A stretch of 33,128 nucleotides of DNA. It comes from Thermoplasmata archaeon. Lineage in GTDB: Archaea > Thermoplasmatota > Thermoplasmata > Thermoplasmatales > Thermoplasmataceae. This document shows positions 1-7,843 of this stretch, in pieces. The notes below the pieces were generated by a model. It had not been told where the DNA came from, did not search any database, and saw nothing but the letters and a program-made list of their open reading frames with translations. The translations under genes were made by a program, and so were the position numbers. How positions within the stretch are numbered: position 1 is the stretch's first letter; the number at the start of each line of letters is the position of its first letter. The DNA is taken from contig JAJZOK010000080.1 of assembly GCA_021811525.1 (NCBI GenBank), positions 1 to 33,128 of the forward strand. The letters are read 5' to 3'.

Positions 1-58
1 TTGACAATGACCCAGCCTGGAGCTTGGGAGATACATCACAGAGCTATCTCTTCCTAAA

Positions 59-1267
59 ATGGAACATCTGATCATTGGCCAGCCTGAATATTTCAACTAT
101 GTAGACTCCATTTTCACGGAAAGCAACTTATCGCTTCTAAAGCAGTATTTCCACTGGGTCATTGTCAATTCTTCCTCCCCTTACCTCTTTTCGGAACTGG
201 AGGAAGAACATTTCGACATGTATAACAGGAAACTGAGGGGTCAGGAAGTTCCTGAGCCGAGATGGAAGAAGGCAGTGCACACCGTGGACCAGTTTCTGGG
301 AGAAGCTCTGGGCGAACTCTATGTCAAGAGGCATTTCGGTGAGGAGTCCAGAAAGAGGATGGAGAACCTGATCAATGATATTAGGCAGGTATTCACGGAA
401 AGACTCAAAGGTCTCCCATGGATGGGCGAGGCAACAAAGGAGCAGGCTCTCAGGAAGTTTGAGAGATTCAGGCAGAAGATCGGCCATCCCCCCGTATTCA
501 GGGATTACTCCTCTGTTGGGATCAGTGCGGACGACCTTGCAGGGAATGTCAGGAGGGCTGTTGAATTTGAGATTAAGAGGACCCTGGGCAGGATAGGGGG
601 AAAAGTTGACAGGACTGAGTGGTACATGACACCACCCACAGTAAATGCTTATTTTTCACCACCGGACAATGAAATAGTATTTCCTGCAGGCATACTTCAG
701 CCACCGTTTTTTGATCGTGAAATGGACGATGCGGTGAATTATGGAGCCATTGGAGCAGTAATCTCACATGAGATAACCCATGGTTACGATGACCAGGGGA
801 GAAGGTATGACCTCCAGGGGAACCTCAATGACTGGTGGACAGAGGAAGACAGGAAAAACTTCCTGGAGAGGGCAGGGGAACTTGTTGACCTGTATTCTTC
901 ACTTGAAGTATTACCTGGATTCAGGGTAAACGGGAACCTGACGCTTGGAGAGAACATTGCAGATCTCGGGGGAGTGAGCATTGCATATGAGGCACTGCAG
1001 AAACACCTTGAAAAGAATCCAGACATGAGAACCGAAATCGACGGTCTCACTCCGGAACAGAGATTCTTCATCTCCTGGGCTCAGATCTGGAAGTCAAACC
1101 AGAAGGATCAGCATACCAAAATGCTCATCTCCATCGACCCGCATTCCCCAAACAGGTTCAGGGCAACTGTTCCGGTATACAACCATCCGGATTTCGAAAG
1201 TGCTTTTTCCAATGGAACTTCACCAGTTGGCCATAATGGCGGAAGGAAAAAGATAGGTTTGTGGTAA
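59..1267 (+). CDS. M13 (neprilysin/PepO-type) zinc metallopeptidase, C-terminal part
   Basis: This is the catalytic C-terminal part of an M13 zinc endopeptidase. The family cleaves peptides and members are about 650 residues, so roughly 250 N-terminal residues are missing here. The zinc site is complete: HEITH at residues 237-241, the third ligand E298 and partner D302 in ENIADLGG. The family's substrate-binding motif VNAYFSPPDNEIVFPAGILQ is also present, and the protein ends in the usual terminal Trp. M13-like sequence continues upstream of this ATG in the same frame (PSLELGRYITEL, bases 11-46) until a TGA at 8-10. The residues LTMTQ, which resemble the preceding M13 block, lie in another frame at bases 1-15. 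The ATG at 59 is therefore probably not the true start: the gene is cut by the window edge and perhaps frameshifted. Family assignment is very secure; integrity is not. Confidence 0.9.
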   Translation: MEHLIIGQPEYFNYVDSIFTESNLSLLKQYFHWVIVNSSSPYLFSELEEEHFDMYNRKLRGQEVPEPRWKKAVHTVDQFLGEALGELYVKRHFGEESRKRMENLINDIRQVFTERLKGLPWMGEATKEQALRKFERFRQKIGHPPVFRDYSSVGISADDLAGNVRRAVEFEIKRTLGRIGGKVDRTEWYMTPPTVNAYFSPPDNEIVFPAGILQPPFFDREMDDAVNYGAIGAVISHEITHGYDDQGRRYDLQGNLNDWWTEEDRKNFLERAGELVDLYSSLEVLPGFRVNGNLTLGENIADLGGVSIAYEALQKHLEKNPDMRTEIDGLTPEQRFFISWAQIWKSNQKDQHTKMLISIDPHSPNRFRATVPVYNHPDFESAFSNGTSPVGHNGGRKKIGLW

Positions 1268-1406
1268 TTCCAATTTTTTCCCGCTATCATGAAATAATTT
1301 CCTGAGAAATCATGGGGAAAAACGCCGCAGACTGGCTTCTCAAGCCTTATTTCCCCGTCATGAAACGCGAAAAAGTATTAAGTAATCGCTTCAATCTCTT
1401 TCAGTA

Positions 1407-2381
1407 ATGGGAAAAAATCTCGCATTAGCCTCTGAAATTCTAGACAAGGTCTCTGGCATCATGGATTATGAACTCATGATATCCACCGCAGGAATCAGGG
1501 AGGCAGATTCCAATTTCATGTGGGCTACCACATTCAGGGCTCCGGTTGGGATTAATTTCATTCACAGCAACGTTTCGATTAACCTGTTCCTGCCCGAAGG
1601 GTCAGAATACCAGAAGGATGTGAATCTCTTCTTCAACAGGGTTGGCGCAAAGTTGCAGGATGGCCTGTGGCAGGTAAGGAGGAACCTGTCAGATCTCAGT
1701 GACGTATACGGTTCTGCGCTCCAGTTGGGAGTGAGCACATTCAGGAGCCTCATGGTGGATTACTCTTACATCCACAGGGGCAGGTACTACGCGCATTTCA
1801 CGTTCAATTCAAAGGATCTCATGGACATTTCATCCCTGATTGTGACCTATTCAGACGTTGCTGACGGGTACAGGGTGGAGTACATGCGCAAGTTGGATCG
1901 CCACTCCAAAGTCTATGACTGGATAAATTCCAGGGACAAGGTTGCAATGGTAACTCTCCAGGTTTCAAGGCCAGTTGGGAACCCCGATGTGCCCGATCCA
2001 ACATATGAGATACCATTCATACTCGCGGACTTCCTTGATGAGCGCGGAGTCAAGGGAATGGCACTCACCGGGGATCATCCGGTTCCGGAGATTCTGAAAA
2101 CCAGTGAGGTTTCGGAATTTTCAGGCGAAGTGGCAGCTTTCTGGGCTAAAAATGAAGTCATAACACAACTGGTGTCCAGGCTTGCTTCCGATTTCATAGT
2201 GCTCTATGGTCTCTACGGGATAGCATACTCCGATACCTTTAGGCTGGTCATCCCTGTGCCAGTTCAGCAGACTTCAGCACTGATGAGGCTGCTGAAGGAA
2301 ATTATGACAGATTTCACAAAATGGGATTTAAAGCTGCTTGAAGTCACAGATTACCAAATGGAATATGTAATTGAAGAGTAG
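1407..2381 (+). CDS. Hypothetical protein, first copy of a tandem paralogous pair
   Basis: A 324-residue soluble protein that I do not recognise. No signal peptide, membrane span or known catalytic motif is evident. It is clearly homologous to the next gene. Shared blocks include W-A-T/S-T-F near residue 40, NLFLPEGSE near 70, NRVGAK and QDGLWQVRR near 83-100, then a Y-I-x-x-G-R-x-Y block near 130 and an N-E-x-I-x-x-L-V-x-x-L-A block near 255. The start is set by a TATA-like AAAAGTATTA at 1371-1380, about 36 bases before the ATG, which fits a leaderless transcript. The two genes are separated by 76 bases and each has its own TATA-like element, so they may be transcribed separately. Function unknown. 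Confidence 0.8.
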   Translation: MGKNLALASEILDKVSGIMDYELMISTAGIREADSNFMWATTFRAPVGINFIHSNVSINLFLPEGSEYQKDVNLFFNRVGAKLQDGLWQVRRNLSDLSDVYGSALQLGVSTFRSLMVDYSYIHRGRYYAHFTFNSKDLMDISSLIVTYSDVADGYRVEYMRKLDRHSKVYDWINSRDKVAMVTLQVSRPVGNPDVPDPTYEIPFILADFLDERGVKGMALTGDHPVPEILKTSEVSEFSGEVAAFWAKNEVITQLVSRLASDFIVLYGLYGIAYSDTFRLVIPVPVQQTSALMRLLKEIMTDFTKWDLKLLEVTDYQMEYVIEE

Positions 2382-2457
2382 CCAGGACGCATATTACAGG
2401 TTTCTGGACGAGCCTGTGCAAAAGTAATTAACCTCATGTTTATTCGTGGAGACCTCA

Positions 2458-3420
2458 ATGGACAAGAAAAACTGCCATGCCTTCAAGGGATTGAAAAAGA
2501 TTCACGAACTGCTTGACTTCGAAGTTCTCATGTCAAGGCCAGGCATCAGCGAACCGGATTCACGCTTCATATGGGCATCCACATTCATGGCACCGGAGAG
2601 TGCAGTTTTCATTGACGGGCAGATGTTCCTGAATCTTTTCCTGCCGGAGGGATCGGAAAATGACCCGGAGAAGAAAATATTCCTGAACAGGGTCGGTGCC
2701 AAGTTCCAGGACGGATTGTGGCAGGTAAGGAGGAGAATGGACCAGCTGAAGGGCCAGTATGGTGGCCCAATGCAGACTGCAATGTCCGTGTTCAAGACTG
2801 CAATCGTTGACCAGATGTACATCAGGAAAGGAAGGAATTACGGGCGCCTTCTCATAAACCATTCTGAACTTGAATTCTATTCCAGGATCCTGCTCAGGGT
2901 GCAGAAGGAAAGACCGGACTTCAGGATAGAATACTACAGGCCATTCGATGGGAGGGACAGTGCATTTCTTATCCCCGGCATGGAGGAGGAGCTTGTCTTT
3001 GTAACCCTGGAATTCCACAAGAACACGCAACCCGATCCCACGGTTTCAGGGGAAGACGAATTCTTTTTCACGCTTGCCAATTTCGTTGAAGGCGGCGTCA
3101 AGGCGGTTGCCCTGTCCAAATACAGCAATGTCCCTGAGATTCTGGCCTCTGTGGAAGTTTCCAGCCCAACGGAAAATGTCTTCACATTCAAGTCAAACAA
3201 CGAATTCATTCTCTCACTTGTAAGGGCCCTTGCAAACCAGTATGTTGTTATCTTAGGCTATTACGGAACCATAAACCGGGAAAATGCCACACTCACTGTT
3301 GCAATGCCCAGGGAGCAGATCCAGATATTCATGAGGACTCTTGCCGAAGTTGCAAATGAGGCCCATGAATGCAATCCAATAATCACTGAAGTGGTGTCAC
3401 TCAAGGATTTTCAGGATTGA
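2458..3420 (+). CDS. Hypothetical protein, second copy of a tandem paralogous pair
   Basis: A 320-residue paralogue of the preceding gene, similar over its whole length (see the shared NLFLPEGSE, NRVGAK and QDGLWQVRR blocks). The frame also offers a GTG at 2446, four codons upstream. The ATG at 2458 is preferred because the TATA-like AAAAGTAATTA at 2420-2430 then sits 38 bases upstream, nearly the same geometry as in the first copy (36 bases). No catalytic or binding motif is recognisable, and no membrane span or signal peptide is seen. Conservation of both copies without decay suggests that both are used, but what they do cannot be read from the sequence. Confidence 0.8.
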   Translation: MDKKNCHAFKGLKKIHELLDFEVLMSRPGISEPDSRFIWASTFMAPESAVFIDGQMFLNLFLPEGSENDPEKKIFLNRVGAKFQDGLWQVRRRMDQLKGQYGGPMQTAMSVFKTAIVDQMYIRKGRNYGRLLINHSELEFYSRILLRVQKERPDFRIEYYRPFDGRDSAFLIPGMEEELVFVTLEFHKNTQPDPTVSGEDEFFFTLANFVEGGVKAVALSKYSNVPEILASVEVSSPTENVFTFKSNNEFILSLVRALANQYVVILGYYGTINRENATLTVAMPREQIQIFMRTLAEVANEAHECNPIITEVVSLKDFQD

Positions 3421-3494
3421 CTCAAACGCTCACTTTCCGGAAATGCTTTGAATCTTCCCGCAAAACTGGACCTATTATTCCATTTTTCTCGACA

Positions 3495-3638
3495 TCAGTC
3501 CTCGCTCTTGCTGGATTTCCAGAAAGAGCGGAGAAATAGGAGCAGCGAGATCACAAAAAAGAGAAGGGCGGCAATTCCCGCACTGTCCTTTTCATCATTG
3601 ACCGCTGTGGGGTTGAGGCCGCAATCGATACTGGGCAT
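3495..3638 (-). CDS. Small single-span membrane protein (47 aa), unrecognised
   Basis: A short minus-strand frame with the layout of a real small membrane protein. It has an N-terminal polar segment with one Cys (MPSIDCGLNPTAVNDEKDSA), a hydrophobic span of about 18 residues (IAALLFFVISLLLFL), and a basic/polar tail (RSFWKSSKSED). The positive charges after the span suggest N-out, C-in topology. It lies alone between the paralogue pair and etfA and fills most of an otherwise empty 340-base gap. An AT-rich stretch precedes the ATG, with ACACATATTC about 25 bases upstream as a possible TATA element. A plus-strand frame over the same bases (3448-3645) has no protein-like features. I cannot name a family; comparison with related genomes would decide. 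Confidence 0.5.
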   Translation of the reverse strand: MPSIDCGLNPTAVNDEKDSAGIAALLFFVISLLLFLRSFWKSSKSED

Positions 3639-3759
3639 TAAATAAAATTTTCTGCATGAATATGTGTCTTAGGGCTTAGATGTAAGTGCCTTATCCAAAG
3701 GAAGAAAGTTATGCATGAAACAGGCTCCCTTCAGTCGCAATAAAGTTTAAAAAGGAAGT

Positions 3760-4812
3760 TCAGGCGCTGATTTCCACTTCCTTCTCGCCCTTAAGCTTCT
3801 TTATTTCCTTTATGAATTCCGGAATTGCAGCGTATACATCGTCATTTATGAAGTAGTCCGAGTACTTTGCAATCTCGGCATCAGGGTCACTGTTAATTGC
3901 AATGATGATGTCGCTCTGCTTCATGCCCACAATGTGCTGTGCTTTTCCGGATATTCCCGCCGCAATGTAGAGCTTTGGCCTTACCACGCGACCGGTCTGC
4001 CCAACCTGATGGTCCCGGTCTATCCAGCCCACATCAACTGCCGGGCGTGAAGCCCCCACCACTCCTCCGAGCTCCTTTGCAAGCTCCTCAAGAATCTGGA
4101 AACCCTCCTTCTTGCCGAGCCCCAGTCCGCCTGATACCACAATGTCTGCGCCTGTAATGTCGAATTCTACCTTTGGCCTGAACCCTACGATTTCCTTCCG
4201 TATGAGGTCCGGATCCACCTGGACTTTCCGGATATCCTTTTCGCATGCCCTGCCAGCCTGTGCGTCCGGGACCTTGAACACTCCCGGCCTGGCGGTGGCC
4301 ATCTGCGGCCTGTGGTTCTTGCAGAGTATCTCCGCGAGGGTGCTTTCCCCATACACCGGACGGTTTGCAAGCAGTATCCTCTCCTTAGGATCAATGTCTA
4401 TGACAGTGCAGTCCGCGGTCACGCCAGTCCTTGACTTGACTGCAATTCTTGAGGCAAGGTCCCTCCCGTCATGTGTGGCAGCTATTAGGAATATGTTTGG
4501 TTTTTCCTCAGAGATAAATTGTGCAGCATAATGTGCATATGGCATGGTCTTGAAGTCCTCAAGGTCAGGGGATTCTGCACCCAATACTTTGTCACATCCA
4601 TATTTCCCTGCTTCCTTTGCCATAGGTGCTAGATCGTTACCCACTAGAATACAAACCAGCTTTTCATTCACCTTTTCTGCGATCTCCTTTCCAATTCCTA
4701 TCATTTCAAGCGAAGACTTTACTATTGCACCTTTCCTTGTTTCCAGAAAAACAAAGACATTCCGGTACTCCTCTGGCTTATCTGTTGGGACCGCGTTTAT
4801 TAGCCCTGTCAT
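3760..4812 (-). CDS. etfA: Electron transfer flavoprotein alpha subunit
   Basis: The alpha subunit (FixB/EtfA) of the ETF heterodimer, which carries the FAD that receives electrons from acyl-CoA dehydrogenases and similar flavoenzymes. At 350 residues it has the usual length plus a modest N-terminal domain. The C-terminal FAD domain (about 220-330) is textbook: GASRPAVD 253-260, QVGQTG 269-274, GISGKAQHIVGM 286-297 and INSDP 306-310. It overlaps the stop of etfB by 4 bases (ATGA), so the two subunits are translationally coupled. A T-rich tract follows the stop codon on the minus strand and may end the transcript. Likely donors include acyl-CoA dehydrogenases encoded elsewhere. The HAD-ECH fusion further along the window belongs to the same kind of pathway. 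Confidence 0.96.
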   Translation of the reverse strand: MTGLINAVPTDKPEEYRNVFVFLETRKGAIVKSSLEMIGIGKEIAEKVNEKLVCILVGNDLAPMAKEAGKYGCDKVLGAESPDLEDFKTMPYAHYAAQFISEEKPNIFLIAATHDGRDLASRIAVKSRTGVTADCTVIDIDPKERILLANRPVYGESTLAEILCKNHRPQMATARPGVFKVPDAQAGRACEKDIRKVQVDPDLIRKEIVGFRPKVEFDITGADIVVSGGLGLGKKEGFQILEELAKELGGVVGASRPAVDVGWIDRDHQVGQTGRVVRPKLYIAAGISGKAQHIVGMKQSDIIIAINSDPDAEIAKYSDYFINDDVYAAIPEFIKEIKKLKGEKEVEISA

Positions 4813-5612
4813 TGCTGCTCCACCTCCATTTTGATCACTCCGCTGCCTGTAAGTTCCTTCACAAGCTCACCTATCTCACTCACGGTAATCTTCCTGGCCG
4901 CCCTCTCCTTCTCCTTAATGGTTTTCATTGACCTTACCACAGTGGGTGATCCCTTGAAACCCACCCATTCAGCCGGTATACCCAAATTCTGGAGTGTCCG
5001 CGTTTCCACACCAGTCTTAATGGCGTCGATTTTCTTCATGAGAGTCTGGCGCCTCGGGATATTTGATCCCAGCCTTACAGTTATGAGAACAGGCGGCTTC
5101 GCCCTCACAATCTCTATTCCGTCCTCCAGTTCCCTCTCTCCAATCACATATCCATCTTCAAACCTCACAGAACGGGTATAGGTTATCTGTTCAATGCCCA
5201 GAAACTCAGCTACCCCGGGGCCAACATGCCCTGTACTGGAATCTGATGTTTCCTCGCCGGCGAAAATAATGTCAAATTTGCCAAGTTTTGTGATTGCCGC
5301 TGCCAGGGTAAGCCCGGTGGGGTAGGTATCTGCACCTGCAAATGCCCTGTCAGTGAGAAGAACCCCGCGATCTGCTCCTTTTCCCATGCACTCCAGTATA
5401 GCCTCATCAGCCATGGGAGGCCCCATGGATAAAATTGTAAGGTGTGACTCAACCCTGTCCTTGATGCTCAGTGCAGCCTCAAGTGCGTTATCGTCTGCTA
5501 CATTGAGGACATTCCTTGCCTTCATCCTGTTGAGCGTCTTTGTGACCGGATCAATTTCAACTTCCTGGCTGTCCGGAACCTGCTTTATCATAACAACAAT
5601 TTCAAGTGCCAT
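4809..5612 (-). CDS. etfB: Electron transfer flavoprotein beta subunit
   Basis: The beta subunit (FixA/EtfB) of ETF, 267 residues. The nucleotide-binding fold of the family is evident from the start (MALEIVVMIKQVPD), with KGADRGVLLTDRAFAGADTY at about 78-97 and the conserved AGEETSDSSTGHVGP segment at 118-132. It is the first gene of the two-gene etfB-etfA operon. A TATA-like CTTATAAG lies about 45 bases upstream of the ATG, leaving a short leader with a weak purine-rich AAGGCGAG before the start. No acyl-CoA dehydrogenase or ETF:quinone oxidoreductase gene lies next to it, so its partners must be encoded elsewhere. Confidence 0.96.
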   Translation of the reverse strand: MALEIVVMIKQVPDSQEVEIDPVTKTLNRMKARNVLNVADDNALEAALSIKDRVESHLTILSMGPPMADEAILECMGKGADRGVLLTDRAFAGADTYPTGLTLAAAITKLGKFDIIFAGEETSDSSTGHVGPGVAEFLGIEQITYTRSVRFEDGYVIGERELEDGIEIVRAKPPVLITVRLGSNIPRRQTLMKKIDAIKTGVETRTLQNLGIPAEWVGFKGSPTVVRSMKTIKEKERAARKITVSEIGELVKELTGSGVIKMEVEQQ

Positions 5613-5734
5613 AAACTCGCCTTTATCTATACCATTCAGACTACTTGACCGTCACTTATAAGACTAGCAACTGAAATTTTAGGGCTCATACATGGATTAA
5701 GTATTCTAGTTAAGAAATAATCTGCTGCATTATC

Positions 5735-6820
5735 CTAACGAGTTTTTTCCATTTCGTATTTCTTCATTCTGTCAAGGCGAAGAATCAGGCTGTGTCTCCT
5801 TCCATTGAAGGGAGCAAGGGGGATAAGGTTAAGTCTCCGTGCCTTCAGAAGTGCAAGTGCAAGGTTTTCATATCCGCTATGAAACACTGCAAACCTGTCG
5901 GCATTATTTTCCTGTCTTGTTCGGATAATCGCAGACGGGATAACAATGGAAAATATGATCGCGTATACAATTGCTTGAATGTAAAATGGCATCATGGCCT
6001 GGAGACCCTTTATCCTTATGAATCCTGAAAGCCCCATTCCAAGATAGATTACGATGGCGGTTGCGGCAACCAGAACAAGGACAACAGGGAGCATCCTCTT
6101 TAGAACATGCCTGTATTTAAGGTGGGCAAGTTCGTGTGCCAGCAAGGAAACAGCCTCATCCTCGGACACGGATTCAAGGAGCAGGTCAGTGATGCAGATT
6201 TTCGGCTTGAAAACTCCAACACAGTAAGCGTTGGCAACGCCGAAAGTCTTCCCGTCAATTACTCTGGCCCTTACTTCATGCATTCCGGCCTCTCTTTCCA
6301 TGGCAGAAAGCCGGGAGTTTATTCCCGGGGAATCCAGCTCAGTGGAATGTTTTGTCAGTCTCCTTGTGTAGGGACTCCAGAGAAGAAGAAATGATGTCAT
6401 ACCCATGAATGCGACAAGCTCAGTTATCCCGGTGAAAATGGTAAGTGGCAGGTAAGTGAGGGATATGATAATTGACAGGATCATTATGCCGAATATGAAA
6501 TATTTCAGGAAACTGTATGATACAGGCGAGTTGAAAAAGAAAAACCTGAAACCTATACTCATCTGCCGGTATTCCTTTTCAAGTTTATAGCGGCTGTGAA
6601 TGAGAAGTACTATGAGCCCGATGTAAAGCGCTACACTGCCGGCCAGAACCAGGAAATCATGTGCAAATATTGTGCCAATGAAGACAAATGCAAATGGAAA
6701 AATGAAAAGAACAGCAGTATTCCTGCCTGCCAGTTTCCTGACCATGTAAATGTAGCTCCGTGACCTTGGGTCCGCCTGAAACTCCTTTTTAATGAATGCT
6801 TTAACAGGGTCTTCTTCCAT
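5735..6820 (-). CDS. M48-family membrane zinc metallopeptidase (HtpX-like)
   Basis: An integral membrane peptidase of the M48 family, 361 residues, of the kind that degrades damaged membrane proteins. The zinc site is HELAH at 229-233 with the third ligand E304 in ENNAD. The late RHSLILRLDRM block matches the family's H-P-S-x-x-x-R-I motif, although HP is replaced by RH. Hydrophobic spans are visible near 35-50, 55-74, 107-130, 131-148, 243-262 and 278-300, so the HExxH faces the side between spans 4 and 5. The ATG is preceded by a strong TATA-like stretch (CTTTTATATTTATAT) about 25-35 bases upstream and no SD, which fits a leaderless start. It lies 69 bases downstream of cydB on the same strand but probably has its own promoter. 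Confidence 0.9.
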   Translation of the reverse strand: MEEDPVKAFIKKEFQADPRSRSYIYMVRKLAGRNTAVLFIFPFAFVFIGTIFAHDFLVLAGSVALYIGLIVLLIHSRYKLEKEYRQMSIGFRFFFFNSPVSYSFLKYFIFGIMILSIIISLTYLPLTIFTGITELVAFMGMTSFLLLWSPYTRRLTKHSTELDSPGINSRLSAMEREAGMHEVRARVIDGKTFGVANAYCVGVFKPKICITDLLLESVSEDEAVSLLAHELAHLKYRHVLKRMLPVVLVLVAATAIVIYLGMGLSGFIRIKGLQAMMPFYIQAIVYAIIFSIVIPSAIIRTRQENNADRFAVFHSGYENLALALLKARRLNLIPLAPFNGRRHSLILRLDRMKKYEMEKTR

Positions 6821-6889
6821 TATATATCTTCAATGGATATAAATATAAAAGGGTGTTTATTGGGCTTTCAGGGAAATATAATGCTCACT

Positions 6890-7843
6890 TTATGCTGCTG
6901 GGATCTTCGCCGCCAATTCTTTCTTCACTGCGAAAAGATACACTGTGATCATTGCTGCAAGGATGAACCCACCGATCACTGTTATGTAAAAGAATGCCTG
7001 AACCATCGGTCCAGATGTTGTAACTGAATCAACCACCAACGTTTTTCCAAATGCTGAAGGATAAACCAGGAAGTTGAGGGAGAAGAGGATAACCACCGAA
7101 ACAAGCGCAAATACGAGCTTGTTTGCCACCAGTGCATTAGTTTTCTCCACGCTGAAGAGCACGGGAACAAGTAGCGTGATAACTACCGGAATGGCAATAT
7201 ACGGGGATAGCAAAGCTGGAAGGTACAGGTAGTAAGAGAGAAGGGACAATCCAACACCTGTAAAGGTCGCAGGTAGAGATAGGAACCTCAGTTCCTTCAG
7301 CCCGAAGAATGCCGGTGCAAGCCCAACTCCAATGAGTAATGTGCCTATTATGAAAGCATAGCTCCCACCTGATGACAGCCAGGCTCCAAGCTGAAACTCT
7401 AGGGTTGCTAGATCCACGCCCTTTCCACTTATTATGGAGGAAAGAATGACCAGGACTACTGTACCAAGGGCGATGGTGGACAGGGAGTAAGCCCGGTAAA
7501 GCTTCTTCTCATCAAGCCAGCCTTTCTTCATGATGTATTCCCCGAAGACTATGGATGCGTTCCTCGCTACCATAAGGATAAGGAACAGCATGATTGCCAC
7601 GGCATAGATGTGCGCAGCAGGTATGAGTATGCCAGGGAATGAGAAATCCACAACCACAACCCAGAATACCCCAAATGTCCCTGTAACTTCCCATATGGGG
7701 ACTATGTATTCCAGCACTTTTGACCTGGTCCTGTCCCATGCGATGAGCATTAGCACAGATCCCATGATCTCCGTGATGAGGAGGGTTGCGAATACCGAAA
7801 AGACCAGAAAAGTAACGTAGAAAATAAGGTTAATAGTTGACAC
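6890..7843 (-). CDS. cydB: Cytochrome bd ubiquinol oxidase subunit II
   Basis: Subunit II of the cytochrome bd quinol:O2 oxidoreductase. It is a polytopic protein with about eight or nine hydrophobic spans and no haem ligands of its own, and stabilises CydA. The frame is open up to 7906, but an early start there would add charged residues encoded inside cydA. The GTG at 7843 gives VSTINLIFYVTFLVF, the usual short lead into the first membrane span, and overlaps the end of cydA by 14 bases. That makes 317 residues, within the family's range. The family's GTFGVFWV-like and FGLKELRFL-like loops are visible. Start choice is inferred from topology and operon overlap. Confidence 0.88.
   Translation of the reverse strand: MSTINLIFYVTFLVFSVFATLLITEIMGSVLMLIAWDRTRSKVLEYIVPIWEVTGTFGVFWVVVVDFSFPGILIPAAHIYAVAIMLFLILMVARNASIVFGEYIMKKGWLDEKKLYRAYSLSTIALGTVVLVILSSIISGKGVDLATLEFQLGAWLSSGGSYAFIIGTLLIGVGLAPAFFGLKELRFLSLPATFTGVGLSLLSYYLYLPALLSPYIAIPVVITLLVPVLFSVEKTNALVANKLVFALVSVVILFSLNFLVYPSAFGKTLVVDSVTTSGPMVQAFFYITVIGGFILAAMITVYLFAVKKELAAKIPAA

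Noticed and set aside
3448..3645. 65-codon plus-strand frame in the gap before etfA
   Set aside because: The opposite strand gives a far more protein-like small membrane protein, and this frame has no coherent features.
4112..4531. 139-codon plus-strand frame opposite etfA
   Set aside because: Antisense shadow of a well-conserved gene: the translation is Ser/Pro-rich with no fold signature.
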